Of a DNA stretch of 64,000 nucleotides, positions 1-11,466 are shown piece after piece. The notes beneath the pieces are model-generated. The model searched no databases, had not been told where the DNA came from, and worked only from the letters and a program-made list of their open reading frames with translations. Source of the stretch: Perognathus longimembris pacificus (taxonomy: Eukaryota > Chordata > Mammalia > Rodentia > Heteromyidae); the NCBI RefSeq assembly GCF_023159225.1, contig NC_063176.1, positions 12,075,463 through 12,139,462 of the forward strand, in the 5' to 3' direction. The position numbers and the translations under genes are program-made. Every line of letters starts with the position of its first letter. Positions within the stretch are counted from its first letter, which is position 1.

Positions 1-280
1 GCTTGGCTATTGTGAATAGTTATATGATACTCATGGGTATGCGGGTGCTCCTTTTGTGTGTTGATTTACACTTTTCAGGTACATGCACAAAGTGGCAAAG
101 CAGGGTTTTAAGGTAATTCTGTTCTACTTTTCATTTTTTGAGGAATCACTACAATGGTTTCCAAGTGGTTGCACTAATTTATATTCTCGCTGACGGTTAT
201 GAGGGATCCTTTGCTCCCCAGTATTTGTCTTGATTTGTTGTCTCAATGAATGCCATTCTGATTCTTTTTTGTATCATAAC
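1..280 (-). mobile_element. L1 ORF2 C-terminal fragment (edge-truncated)
   Basis: Read on the minus strand, this resembles the last part of mammalian L1 ORF2. The plus-strand text starts GCTTGGCTATTGTGAATAGT and goes on to a region equivalent to 'fluctuating volume of small-gap' L1 ORF2 ends (CAAGTGGTTGCACTAATTTA). The element continues beyond the left edge. It is diverged and non-coding. Recognition is by memory of the conserved L1 region, not alignment. Confidence 0.75.
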
Positions 281-584
281 CTCATTATAGAAAGTAAAAG
301 ATAGGTTTTATGCTGCTGTACCACATAGAACATGGTCTCTACTGACCATAGTAATAATAACGTGAGTTGCAGTCTTTGAGATGTGATGTATTACTGCCCA
401 GAGTTCATACTTTAGAAGACCTCCATGACAATCTAGTTCAAGAATAGAAATATTAAACTCTACTTCCCAATAACCTACTGAAAAAAATTAATCAAACCTA
501 TTTAACAATCACACATCACTTTTCCTCAAGATCCTTGCATATCTACCTCCACATAAACCACAGCTGCTAGCAACACTAATGTAT

Positions 585-760
585 TTGAAAGTCTTGTCTT
601 TTTGTGAGCTCTCTCTACATGTCTTCATTCAAGGCTTAGCTCATATGAAATATCCTATGATATTCCCAAATCCTACATATTGTTGCCTCTCCTTCACTTG
701 CACCATTTTCATCCTATGAAGACCAGTTGCAAGTATTTCTAAGAAAACATGAACACATGG
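585..760 (+). mobile_element. L2-like LINE 3' remnant
   Basis: The motif order CATTCAAGGCTTAGCTCA followed by a TATCCTATGATATTCCCAAA stretch matches the general pattern of the L2 3' end (diet-of-C/T line 'caggtctcagctcaaatgtcacct'). It is old and degraded. The call is from pattern memory only. Confidence 0.5.
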
Positions 761-2040
761 TGAAAGGTTCCATGCCTCACTTTCTGTGTCTCAGGCAACC
801 TACAGAAGAACTGATAGATCCCTGGTATTGCTATACTTTTATTCTACAAATGAATGAATAAATATCATATGTCTCTATAAGTATGTTTCTTGAAAATACA
901 TTACCCAGCTATTGAAGCAGTTACAGTGAAAAAAAATAATGTAGCACCTTAAATCATATAAAAAGTGAATATTAAAAGTTGGAGGTGTTTTCTCATGAAA
1001 GCATTCCCATATATTTGAAGTGTCTTTTCCTTGTTTTTCTATATTTTTAAATTTTCATACCCATACCTAATATAAGCTCACTGAAGAGATGTATAACTCA
1101 ATGCCTATTAATAACATACAATAATTTAAACATGAACCACAACAAATCCAAGGAAAGAGATACTATCCTCCAGTCACACTGTGGAAATAGTAATAGGTAA
1201 AAAGAAGCTCATTATTTTAGCTCTCACTGTCAGGTGATAAAGCTTGTTTAGCAAAACTCTATGTTTTCAGCTATTTTGTCTGTATTCACACTTTCCCAGC
1301 ATTCTCTTACATTTTATCACCTATTACTGTTTTTCCCCCATTTATCATCACTTTTCCAACAAAAGGTGTTTCTAGCTATCTCAATGATTCAACTATTTTG
1401 TAAGCCCAGGAAGGGATTCTAGCAATTATAATTAGAAAACAAAACCACTAAAATTTGTCAAGGCACTGACCACTGCTGTGGAAGAATGTATTGGTGCTTA
1501 CAGCCTCCTTGCCTTCACTATTCATTAGAACCACTACCATAGAATTTTTAACAAATGCTAGTTGTTGCAAGGCAATTCAAAATGTGTTGAATTTTATTTA
1601 TAAAAATATATTAAGGGCATACTTTTACTTTCATTAACTCTGTGCCTTCATTATCATCAATAAGAAGCATAGAGATCGTTATGACTGCATAAACTTTTAA
1701 GTTAAATACCTTTGCAACGCTGCATCCTTTTGGTGGGAAAATAGCACTCAGGAAGAAATCAAAATATAATCAGTGTCTTGCTTTACTATTTTAAATTAAT
1801 ACTTAATAGTCAAAAAAGCAAATACCACTGATAATGGTAATATGAGCTTTGGATTTGAAAGTAGCTTAAGGGATTTGGCTTATTAGATTTCAAGAGTTTA
1901 AAAAGAAATTTGAAAGAATAGAGGCATCACAATATGACTATGGACTTATGGCTTAAAACAAACTACTAGATATGTCTTGTAAATGTATTGCCATTAGACA
2001 CATGTGTTTGGCTTTTAATTTCAATTGAATTTAGGGAGGA
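761..2040. other. Unique AT-rich sequence
   Basis: I see no gene, no long frame and no repeat that I can name here. Base composition is AT-rich with few CpGs, as expected for mammalian intergenic or intronic DNA. Confidence 0.5.
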
Positions 2041-2052
2041 TTAAAAATTCAG

Positions 2053-2182
2053 CTTCTGGAAGTGGTGCTGTGGCTCAATCAGTAGAGCACTCGCTTTGAG
2101 CTGAAGAGCTCAGGGACAGTGCCCAGACCCAGAGTTCAAGCAGCCAACGTACAAAAACTAACTCAAAAAATAACTAAATAAA
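2053..2182 (+). mobile_element. Solo Geo-type SINE right arm with its own TSD
   Basis: This is a single right monomer: GGAAGTGGTGCTGTGGCTCA, then the tRNA-like segment, then GAGCTCAGGGACAGTGCC, then an A-rich tail of AAATAAATA type. No left arm precedes it. The 11-bp direct repeat TAAAAATTCAG flanks it at 2042-2052 and 2183-2193, which marks it as an independent insertion and not a broken dimer. Confidence 0.8.
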
Positions 2183-2425
2183 TAAAAATTCAGTTGCTTC
2201 ATTCTACTAGCCACATTTCAAGTGCACAGTGTCAACATACAGGATGATGAAAATGTCTGTGGTAAAAGTTAAACCCGGTCTCCCTTCCCAGTCTCTCAAC
2301 CAGGTCTCAGAGACATACCTCTGCTAGAGTAGATATAGATTCAGTTAATAAAGAATACTTATATAATAATAAAAACATTTTAAAACAAAAATAATAAATG
2401 TGAATATATGATGGTTAATATATTG

Positions 2426-2451
2426 TATATATATATATATATATATATATA
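2426..2451. repeat. (AT)n microsatellite
   Basis: Perfect AT dinucleotide run of about 13 units, just upstream of an L1 3' fragment. Confidence 0.95.
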
Positions 2452-2457
2452 ATGCAT

Positions 2458-2605
2458 ATATGGAATCTTACTGACCCAGCAGAAAAAAATGATATTGTGT
2501 TACTTGCAGAGAAATAGATGAACCTGAAAATTTATATTAAGTGAAATAAGTCAGGACCAGGGAGACAAAGATCATACGTTCTCTCTCATATTTGTCAGTT
2601 AGATC

Positions 2606-2640
<35 letters not shown>

Positions 2641-2995
2641 TTGTATATGCATATATTCACAAATGTATTAACTAAAGTATGGTATTTTCAAGGGATAAAT
2701 ACTTTGAACAACTAATTCACAGTCTAACAAAACGAATAGCAGGAAGTTGGGACTGAGATGTCGTGAGGGAGTGAGGTCTAGGGGAAGGGTAGAGAAAGGA
2801 AGAGAGGAACAGTAGGCGAATGCAAGCAGAATTTTCCATTGTGTATGTGGCAATACAAGTAGGAAAATTGAGGAGACAAATCAGGTTTGGAGAGATGGTA
2901 GAATGATGAAAAGGGTAACATTGATCAAGATGCACTGTATTCATTAATTGACATGTTGAAATGAGACCATTTGTACAACTACCTAAAGCTAATTT
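2458..2995 (+). mobile_element. L1 ORF2 end plus 3'UTR fragment (3' type B)
   Basis: The left part is the degraded ORF2 C-terminus (the GGAATCTTACTGACCCAGCA region, then TTATATTAAGTGAAATAAGT). The right part is a purine-rich 3'UTR ending in the type B signature TTGATCAAGATGCACTGTAT, then GTACAACTACCTAAAG. A (CA)n run at 2608-2639 interrupts it. Confidence 0.8.
2608..2639. repeat. (CA)n microsatellite
   Basis: Perfect CA run of 16 units inside the L1 fragment. Confidence 0.95.
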
Positions 2996-4140
2996 AAAAA
3001 CGTGGTTTAACTAATTTTTAAATGGCTACATATAGTGTCTATTACCATCAAGGAACGTCTCCATTATTTCAGTAAAGTGCTACTAGGTGGCGTATGATAA
3101 ACTCTGAGCAAGGACATTAGCAAGATGTTTGTCCAGAGGTACCTGGTGCCCTTCTCATCTCTAAGAAGGACCATAACATCAAGAACAAAAATCTGTTTCT
3201 CCAGTGTCTAGCACAGAACAATGTAGTGCAATGGAAATAGAATAGAAGTACCACAGAACACGGAGATGAACAATGGCCTTATACAAAAGGAACAAGCACA
3301 CAGCATCAATCCATCATCCTGCCTTTGTTGTCAAAATAAACCCTGAACCAAGAAAGACTTGTCATAGCAAAGGAAAAGAAAGTAGAAGGCTCTCAGCTTG
3401 CAGAGACAAGTGCAATAGACATTTGAAGTTAGTGCTGTTCAACAGACCTGCAGCTTGTGCAGGCTCAGAGCCTCGTTTGCAGGACTAAAGAGTAATACAC
3501 TACTTTGTTGGCTGGAGAGAGTCTTTATCACCCAGTATTCCGCTACATAATACCATTTGCAAACTTGCCCATTCAAGGTCCTATTAAAGAGCTATGGAGT
3601 TGACACAACCATGAGGCTGGCCTGGCCCTGCAAACTAGCCATGTGGTTTTGTCCATCCATATGTTGTCCATTGAAGCAGCTAGACAATGTGTCCTGAGTG
3701 AGCTAGCTGCTACTAGAACCTGAAAACAGAAGCAACTATTGCCTAACATACATGCATCCATAGCCACAGGAAGAAGCTGGGTAGCTCATTCTGAGGAGCA
3801 CGGCAACCAGAAGCTCTGGCAAGAAGACAAGAGCCCTGTTCACTTACCATGCTGAGCAAGCTGCCCTCATGTAAACTTTGATTGTGTTCATTCTCTCCAT
3901 GTATCTGCTGTATTCTGCATTTTATGTTGGCACTTATTGCCTTTGGGTTTTGAGTGTAGGATTGTTCTAATCACCTTTGGGATAGACACCATGGTGGTAA
4001 TTAATTTCCTTGGCTTTTGCTTATCTTGTAAAAAATTGTGTCCTTTCTTTCTGAAGAGTAACATTAGCTAGCATTGTTTCTTCCAGAACAATGAATGTAT
4101 GAACCCAGTCTCTTCTGGTCTTTAAGAGTTTTTTCTCTGT
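2996..4140. other. Unassigned sequence, possibly old retroelement debris
   Basis: I do not recognise a gene or a named repeat. GC content is a little higher near 3,550-3,850. The frames at 3273-3488 (+) and 3573-3767 (-) are short and have no familiar motifs, so they are treated as chance frames. Confidence 0.4.
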
Positions 4141-4144
4141 CCAC

Positions 4145-4848
4145 AATAAAATAAAACTAGATATCAACAACAGGTGAAACTTTGGAACTTAAAGAACATG
4201 CTGTTGAGATACCATTGAGTCATTTAAGAAATTAAAAAGGAATTTTAAAATTTCAGAAATATATGAAAATGGAATCACAATGGTTCCAAAAATATGGGAT
4301 ACAGCAAAAACTGCTAACAGGGAAATTAAAAGGAATAAGACTTAAAAGAAAGGAAATTTTCAAATAAGTAACTTAACAAGACAATTTTCAAGTAATTAAA
4401 AAAGCAAAAAAAAACTAAAACCAATGCTACTAGAAGAAAATAAATAACAAACAACAAAGAAGCAGCAAACTAAAGAGATTTTAAAAATTCAAAAGATCAT
4501 TTGTTTCTGTGGAAAGCTAAGCAATATCCACAGTGGCACTCAACTACCTAAATTAAGAAAAAAAGAAATAGAAAACCCAGATAAATAAAATCAGAGATGC
4601 AAAAGGAAGCATGAGAAATGTCTCCACACAAATACAAACAATACAAAGGGACTGTTGTAAAGAATAATGCAATGAGAAACTGAAGACATGAAAACATTTC
4701 TAAGCCGCACATAGTCTACTGAAGCCCAGGATGACATAGAAAACATGAACACATGAATAACAAATAATATGATTAAGTCAGTAATAAAGAAAGTCTCTCA
4801 ACAAAGAAAAGCTCAGAACCAGGTGATTTTACTGCTAGGGTTTTGTGG
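4145..4848 (+). mobile_element. Old L1 ORF2 fragment (endonuclease-RT linker region)
   Basis: Successive blocks match the order of an ancient mammalian L1 ORF2: CTAGATATCAACAACAGGTG, then GGGATACAGCAAAAACTGC, then AAGTCTCTCAACAAAGAAAA and CAGAACCAGGTGATTTTACT. The last blocks correspond to the SLPTKKSPGPDGFTA-like stretch just before the RT domain. The copy has many frameshifts and is not coding. Confidence 0.85.
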
Positions 4849-5017
4849 GGTTTTTTTTTGTTTGTTTTTTTTTTAGATCCCTCAAATGACCTGGTATAGC
4901 CAGCTTTTATTTACAACCAAATGTTATTTTTTTTCAGTTGAAGAATGTATTTATTCATCAGGAACTATAAAGGTTTCATCTTTGCCTCACCTGTGCCTTC
5001 TTTTTGTATTATTGTAA

Positions 5018-5170
5018 TTATAGAGATACACAGATGGGTTATAGTTACATGAGTCAGGTAATGAGTACAATTGTTTTTTGAAACATATCTCCCCTTCCCT
5101 CACTCTCTCCTAAATTTCACTTTCCCCACCCACAAGATATAATGAATCTTGATCTATTTCAACAATGCAG
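5018..5170 (-). mobile_element. L1 3' end (type A), minus strand
   Basis: The plus strand reads ACAGATGGGTTATAGTTACA, then GTCAGGTAATGAGTACAATT. This is the reverse of the type A 3' end (GTAACCCCTCTGTACATCA) seen repeatedly in the window. The copy is diverged. Confidence 0.7.
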
Positions 5171-5202
5171 GGTAGTTCAACATAAACAATGAATTAAATT
5201 AA

Positions 5203-5300
5203 GCTGGCAATAGCAGCACACTCCTATAATCGCAACCTGTGTGAGCCTGAGGCACAAAGATCATGAATGCAGATGGCCACGGGTCACATACAAGTGGATA
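5203..5300 (+). mobile_element. 7SL-like SINE left arm, degraded
   Basis: The order GCTGGCAATAGCAGCACACT, CCTATAATCGCAACC, TGAGCCTGAGGCA follows the B1/Alu-like left arm of the composite SINEs found elsewhere here. Confidence 0.5.
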
Positions 5301-5616
5301 GGAAATATAATCTCTAACATTCTATAGCACAGTACAGCATTTATGATTCAGAACAGTTTCAAATTTCAAAACAGGTAACTGGGAGCTGATTTGGAATGTC
5401 CCAAACACAGAGTTAATATGTATCTGTTATGATAGATCCACCGATAACCCTCTATGTTGCACACGTGTACTGAAATACATATAATTATATTTGGAGAAAG
5501 ATAATGTAATGTGGGGGGATGTAAGGACTAGGTTTTATTTCACTTTCATTTGATTAGATGATATTTGGGTAACATCCTTGGTAGCTTGAGCTACACTCTC
5601 AAAAACTTATCACTTA

Positions 5617-5840
5617 GCTGGGTGCTGGTAGCTCATGCCTATAATCCTGGCTACTCAGGAGACTTGAGATCTGAGGATTATGCTCTGAAGACAGGCAGGA
5701 AAGGCCATGAAACTCCTCAGTTAACCACCTAAGAAATAAAAGTGAAGCCATGGCTAAAAGTGGTAGAGTGCTACCCTTGAGGAAAAGAACTCAGGGACAG
5801 TGCCCAGACTCTGCTTTCAAGCTCCATAAAGAAAACTAAA
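5617..5840 (+). mobile_element. 7SL-like + Geo composite SINE
   Basis: The left arm starts GCTGGGTGCTGGTAGCTCAT, then CCTATAATCCTGGCTACTCA, as in 7SL-derived SINEs. The right arm has TAAAAGTGGTAGAGTGCTA and AACTCAGGGACAGTGCCCA, shared with the Geo monomer. A short TSD (TATCACTT) occurs at 5608-5615 and 5841-5848. Confidence 0.85.
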
Positions 5841-5919
5841 TATCACTTTATCATATAGCCCCAGAAAAAGAAATACTTGTTATTCTCTGGGCTTGCTTCT
5901 GTTTTGGTTTGATTTTTGC

Positions 5920-6120
5920 TAGCACTGGGTTTGAATTCAGAGCTTCAAGTTTGCTCAACTTGCTCAATCATAGCTAGAACTGCCTGCCCAGCTTTTTGAT
6001 GATTAATTAGAGATGTAGCCTTACAGACTGTTCTGCCTGGGATGGCTCTGGACAATGATTTTCTACATCTCCACTTCCTGAGTAGCTAAGACTACAGGTA
6101 TGTAGCACCAGAACATGGCT
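5920..6120 (-). mobile_element. 7SL-like + Geo composite SINE, old
   Basis: In reverse orientation the right arm comes first, followed by GATTAATTAGAGATGTAGCC and GAGTAGCTAAGACTACAGGT. The last is the reverse of the left-arm TGTAATCCTAGCTACTCA box. It is strongly diverged. Confidence 0.7.
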
Positions 6121-6640
6121 ATTATCTTTTAAAAAAAATCAGTGTACAGAATCCCAAATGTATAACTATTTAAAGATATTAATTATTTCTTGCATCTTTA
6201 TGTAACATTTTACTGTACAGTTTGAAAAAAAGAAAGCTGAATATAATTTTCTATGCTGAAAATAGCAGAATAGCAATCTGTTCAAAAGAAAGTTCACTGG
6301 TCTTGGAAACGAAGATTTAAAGTCTATTTCTGTTTCTGACACTTATTCATTGTATGACTGTCACTTCAATTGTCTCTGCCCTTGGTAAAGCTTGTTTCAA
6401 CTAGATGATCAGTTTTCAAGATGATGTGGCATTTGTGATGCTATTACCACTTCCTGGAAGACATTGTGAACCAATTACCGGATCCTTCCCCAGGGATCCA
6501 CAACACTTAAGAATCATTGTAACATCACCTTCTAAAAAGTTTTGGCCAATTTATTTACATTTTCTTTGGAACTTTCCTAAGATTTCTTACAGCTGTAGCA
6601 GGTATTGAAAAAAATTTAATATGTATTCCTTTTATACAGA
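6121..6640. other. Unique sequence
   Basis: There is no recognisable gene or repeat. A 67-codon frame at 6405-6608 has no distinctive content. Confidence 0.45.
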
Positions 6641-7068
6641 GGGTAACCGATGCTAGATTCATGCTTAAAGAAACATGTCAAATATGCTGTAAGCAGGGGC
6701 TGGGAATATGGCCTCGTATACATGAAGCCCTGGGTTCAATTCCCCAGAACCACATATATGGAAAGCGGCCAGAAGTGGTGCTGTGGCTCAAGTGGCAGAG
6801 TGCTAGCCTTGAGCAAAAGGAAGCCAGGGACCGTGCTCAGGCCCTGAGTCCAAGGCCCAGGACTGGCAAAAAAAAAAATATATATATATATATATGCTGT
6901 AAGCCAACTGTACAACTCAGGGAGGGGAGAATTAGGAAGGGGGTAGGAGGGGAGAATAATGAGGGAGAAGGTAACAAGTTTGATAAGAAATGTATTCACT
7001 GCCTTACATATCAAACTGCTGTAACCCCTCTGTACATCACTTGGGCAATTAATTAATTAATTAAAAGA
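6641..7068 (+). mobile_element. L1 3' end (type A) split by a SINE
   Basis: The L1 3'UTR resumes at 6905 with CCAACTGTACAACTCAGGGA. It has a G/A-rich tract, then GAGAAGGTAACAAGTTTGAT and GTAACCCCTCTGTACATCAC, and ends in an ATTAATTAATTAATTAA tail. An IDL-Geo SINE (6696-6891) sits inside it. Confidence 0.8.
6696..6891 (+). mobile_element. IDL-Geo SINE with left-arm deletion
   Basis: It starts GGGGCTGGGAATATGGCCT but then jumps to CGTATACATGAAGCCCTGGG. About 19 bases of the normal left arm (TAGTGG to the TTGCCT region) are missing. The B-box GGTTCAATTCC is kept. The right arm is complete and ends in A(n)+(TA)n. The TSD ATATGCTGTAAGC lies at 6682-6694 and 6892-6904. Confidence 0.9.
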
Positions 7069-7194
7069 AATACGTCAAATAACTTTATGGACCTAAATTG
7101 TTTTTTTTTTAATTTCCCAATAAACAACCCTTGTTGTAGTGGTATCCACAAAACTGTTGCTTACTAAACTGAGTAAGGCACATGGGTTAAAAAA

Positions 7195-7420
7195 AAAACT
7201 GTGGTGAGTGTCAAATACAGAGAAGAGGAGGAGAATGCAGTCAGGAATTCAGTGGATATCCTACAAAGTTAAGAACGTAAGTGAAGAAGAGGTTAGTAAG
7301 GGAGGAATGAGTGACAGCATTGAAAGCAGCGACATTGATCAAGATGCATTATACTCACAAACTTTTGCTAAGTGGCAACTAGTTTGTACAATGACTTAAA
7401 GATTAAAGAAAGTATTTGCA
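7195..7420 (+). mobile_element. L1 3' end (type B)
   Basis: A purine-rich stretch leads to GACATTGATCAAGATGCATT, then GTGGCAACTAGTTTGTACAA and TGACTTAAAGATTAAAG. This is the same order as the type B 3' ends at 2.9, 32.8 and 38.7 kb. The 63-codon frame here is part of it. Confidence 0.7.
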
Positions 7421-10400
7421 ACTTGGGGTTAAACAGAAGATTTCTCCCTTGAATCTCTCAAGAAAAAGCAATCCTTGAAAATTTCTGTATCACCACATGA
7501 AAGATATCTTCCTGGAATTGCCCATTTTTGGATCATCATGTAACAGTGAATAAATTTCCACTATGTTTATTAAGTGTTTGCATGGCTGGTTATTACTGCA
7601 AAAAAAAAAAGTGTGGAGTGACTTAATTATCAACTCAGCATAATTGGTCTTCCAAGACTGAATGGAAGTCATGGAATGACTCCCATCCTTCAAAACTGAG
7701 TTTGAGTCTTCTCCTGTTTTTGTGATCTTATTGCTTACCAACTATATATATATACACCAACTAAAGTATGGTAGTGGTCCTTACGGCTTTCTCTGCTGGA
7801 CTATTGCTTCTTTAAGTTTTGGACCTCTCTCTTGGGGTATACTGAAAAATATGTTGGACATTTGCTTGCTTAGGCGTGGTTCAGAGATAAAACAATGAAG
7901 TCCAAGCCATTGAGTTAGTGAGGAAATGGGGAGGGACCCTTAAATCCAGTAAAAACTTCAGCTTTACTCAGCTCAGGGAGGTAGCACCCAAACTGAATTG
8001 TGAAATGAATAGAATCTACCCAGTGAAAGAGATGCCTGAGGAGGAGGAGTCAAGCAGAGTAACTGAGATTTCTCACTGTGCTGAAAGAATGAAGGTGTTT
8101 TGTGTACTTGGAAAAGGAAAATGTTTGAAAATGAATTCAAAAAGTAAAACTCATTTGTAATTGGTGATGAGGTAGAACACTACAGTGGTTAACACTCAAG
8201 GCTATTTCTCAAAGTAATTCCAGTAGGATTCTAGGAGGAGTTGGAGCAAATGTGGTTGTTATTCTTCCGGTTGTGACAACCCAGGCCAACAAAAATGGCC
8301 ACTCTATGAACCAGGGCATCGGGAGATTTTTTTCAAACTCAGACACAATAAGTATTGATCACTGATCAGTGATAGGTAGAGGAAAATGTGTAAAGGTGAA
8401 GGATGCAAAGATTTGCCAGCAAGAGCTTTGTTCTGCTTTCAATCCTTGGTAGATGAGATAACCTACTTATCATCTTGTAAGCCTTCTAATAAAACAATCC
8501 TATCATGTTGAACCAACTCATACAGAATGAAACAACTCTCACTTTGATTTTTATTAGCTCATTAGCACCTAATATTACATGATTGTAATTAATCATTTTA
8601 AAATATAATAATTATAGTTATTTTAAAATGAAATTTAAAATGTACATAATTAAGAAGAACTAAACATTTTCCACTGGGGGACAGTATTTTACTATAAGCT
8701 AATAATTAAGGTAAAGGTAATTAAGGTAATCATAAGATTTATGTACACTATCCTCTGTTGCATCAGTGCAATATTAGGTACTGAGAGGAGTCCTTCAATC
8801 TATGCGATGGGTTTATGTTGATTTATCTTGGCTCTCATTATGTGGTACAGTTGGTACCAGTGTGAACTATGGATCAAGCCAAATCTCTATCATTCCACCC
8901 TCCCATGTTTCTGTTGACCAACCATATGGTGCCTTGACTCAAGTCCTTGACTGCAGGGAGGCTGAGTAAAGGTCCTGTTTTGACACATTATCCCCTCCTT
9001 CACCTTCTCATACCCAACACACTCTCCAGAAAACCAAGATGGAATTCTCATATCTACCATAATTGTCTACCTTTCTTAACATATTTAAATTTCTTACACA
9101 AATAAACAATATCTGTTAGCTTTAAGATTTGAATAATATTAAGTATATTTCATATGCGTATTGTTAGATATCTAGTAACTTTCAAAAATAGTTGTTATTG
9201 GTATAAGCATTATTAGCCCCATTCTGATAGTATGCTGTACTCTGGGAAATGAGAGACTCTATATAACTTGAAAATTAGTTTATAATGGCACATCAAGTAT
9301 TGGTACTGTAAATTTGATTGGTATTGTTAGCAGCAAGAGAAATATTTGTAATTGAATAACTACTTTCTATAGTAACTATTAGCTTACGGATTTTTTAAAT
9401 CTTTGTGTCCTCAATTTTCACAGCTATTACAGTTTCTAAAAGTAAGATTCTATGACCAAATCTGGGGAATGCTGGATTAAACAAAATTGAAGATTATTAT
9501 GGTAATTATGTCAATTTTAGTATACCCGTATACATTGTGAACAAAGGAATCTTAAGAAAGCAGCTGGACTGTGTGAACAATTTCCAGACCATGTGTTCTC
9601 AGATTCATACTAGAGAAATCTTTGGACTCCAACTGCCCTTCACAATAAGAATTTAATGCAGGGTCTTTTATATCTGTTAATTGTTTCTTCACACTTTTAG
9701 GTTGCTTCCAAAATCAATTATCCAATTCATAGGCTGAAAGACAGATATCTACATTAAGATTTTCAAAAATATCTATCCAAATTCTTAGTCCTGAAATGAA
9801 CATTTCCTAAAATGCATGGAGATATCTGCCTTCCTTTGGTTTTTGTTTGTTGGTCTGGGGTAGGGTTTTCTTTGTGGTTACTGTAAACAACTTGAAATGT
9901 AGAACTTATTTAAAAGTCCTTTTACCTACTCCTGCCTCTCTTCATCTAGTCACAAAATTCCCCGTTCTGTGCCTGATGAGGGATGCTAATCCCATATTAT
10001 TTCTTCTGCAATAAGCTTCTAAATATATCCAAGTAATCAAGAGCAATGCCTATTCATGTTTCATCAAGAAACGACACGTAAAGAATGCAAATCACTGAAA
10101 GGCTTAGGTTAGAAGGCATTTCTGCCTTACTCTTCCAGTATAGAAGTGGTAGCCAGAGATATACCACCACAGATGAACATTCTTGATGCTCTCCAGCTGA
10201 GTCCAAGTGTGACGACTTGCAAATATAGAAGAGTGGAAGACTTTACAACTGTGCACAAACACCCACTGCATTTGCTGCTTTGCAATGAAGGAGCTTTGTA
10301 AACAGAGATAAACATGATCATAAAGAGCCCGTCCCAGGAAGCATAGTTTCAAATGAGGAAATATTTCCTATAGAAAACCACATTGGTAATATGGAAGTCA

Positions 10401-10428
10401 TCGAAATGATTTTTTAAAGTGAGGGAAC
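7421..10428. other. Unique AT-rich sequence with a possible MIR trace
   Basis: I see no recognisable gene. A possible MIR core (GCATTATTAGCCCCATTCTG, then GGGAAATGAGAGACTC) lies at about 9,205-9,290. The 80-codon frame at 7918-8160 and the overlapping minus frames at 10104-10352 show no known motif. A 14-bp palindrome is at 8359-8372. Confidence 0.45.
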
Positions 10429-10660
10429 AGCTAGTGCTGGTAGCTCCTACTTAAAATGCTCGTGAATTAGGGATCTGAGATCTGAGGATCTCCGTTCAAA
10501 GACATTCTGGGCAGAAAAGTCCTTGAGACTTTCATCTCCAATTAATCAGCTGACAGTAGAAGTAGAGGTGTATGTCAAGTGGAAGACCAATGGCCTTGAG
10601 TGAGAAAGTTGAGGGAGAGCAAGACCCCAAGTTCAAGTTCCAGGATTGGTAGCAAAGAAA
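10429..10660 (+). mobile_element. 7SL-like + Geo composite SINE, old
   Basis: CAGCTAGTGCTGGTAGCTCC starts the left arm. GATCTGAGATCTGAGGATCT and CTCCAATTAATCAGCTGA give its middle. TATGTCAAGTGGAAGACCAA and CCCAAGTTCAAGTTCCAGGA mark the right arm. Confidence 0.8.
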
Positions 10661-10849
10661 AAAGGTGAGAGGAGATTGATACTTAAGTTAAGCAGTTCTT
10701 CATTATCCCAGAATAAATGCACTATCATCCAGTATTAGGATACTTTAAAACATTCAAAACTTAAATTTCTTAGTAACCTTGTTGGATGCAAACTATTCTA
10801 TACGTTGTCTCCTATATAAAAAGGGATTTCCATAGACTAAAGCACAAGA

Positions 10850-10945
10850 CAAATACTGTATTTCCAGCATCATAAAAAGAGTAAACTGAAAAGCCAGGAT
10901 TCAAACCCAAATCTCTGTGATTGCAGGCCTTGGACTCTTAGATGG
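10850..10945 (+). mobile_element. MIR fragment
   Basis: The string AAGCCAGGATTCAAACCCAA followed by ATCTCTGTGATTGCAGGCCT matches the tRNA-distal part of MIR (GCCGGGATTCGAACCCAGG followed by TCTGACTCCAG). Confidence 0.65.
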
Positions 10946-11343
10946 AATTGGGTCTGCTAAGATCCATGATTTCATCCTGCTGTAGTCCTCCCTGCATAGA
11001 TCATGAACAGAGAAACTTCCAGTCTCCTGCATATATTAATGGTGACAAAAAGGGATTTTTCTATGTTATTTCCAAACATGCATTTATGTACTTTAGAGAA
11101 ACTCACCTTCTTCGTTATTGATTACTCTTTCATCTTCCTCTTTCCACTCTGCTATACACTTTTTTGCGAGAGCATTGGGTTTCATTGTTCCATTTTCGTA
11201 AATGCATACAATGTTCTCAATAATAGTCACTGCTATCACACTCTCTTTTAAGGTTCTTGCCCCTAGGGAAAAAATAGTGCTCAACTCATGATCTTGTAAG
11301 CACAGATCAGACCTCTCCAATGCCTTCATCTCAGACACACACA
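10946..11343. other. Unique sequence
   Basis: There is no recognised repeat. The overlapping plus (11003-11251) and minus (11093-11488) frames carry no known domain, and the minus frame runs into an L1 insertion, so I do not call a gene. Confidence 0.4.
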
Positions 11344-11360
11344 CGAGGAGATACATTTCT

Positions 11361-11466
11361 TTTTTTTTTCTCAAATTTTTATTATCAAACTGATGTACAG
11401 AGAGGTTCGTATCATACGTTGGGCATTGGATACATTTCTTGTACTGTTTGTTGCCTTGTCCCTCAT
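11361..11466 (-). mobile_element. Very short 5'-truncated L1 with perfect TSD
   Basis: Only about 106 bases of the type A 3' end are present: a poly-T start, then CAGAGAGGTTCGTATCATAC, then TTGGGCATTGGATACATTTC. The 16-bp TSD GAGGAGATACATTTCT lies at 11345-11360 and 11467-11482. The perfect TSD and clean tail mark a recent insertion. Confidence 0.9.

Noticed and set aside
6661..7056. 131-codon frame
   Set aside because: It covers an IDL-Geo SINE plus L1 3'UTR; no host protein.
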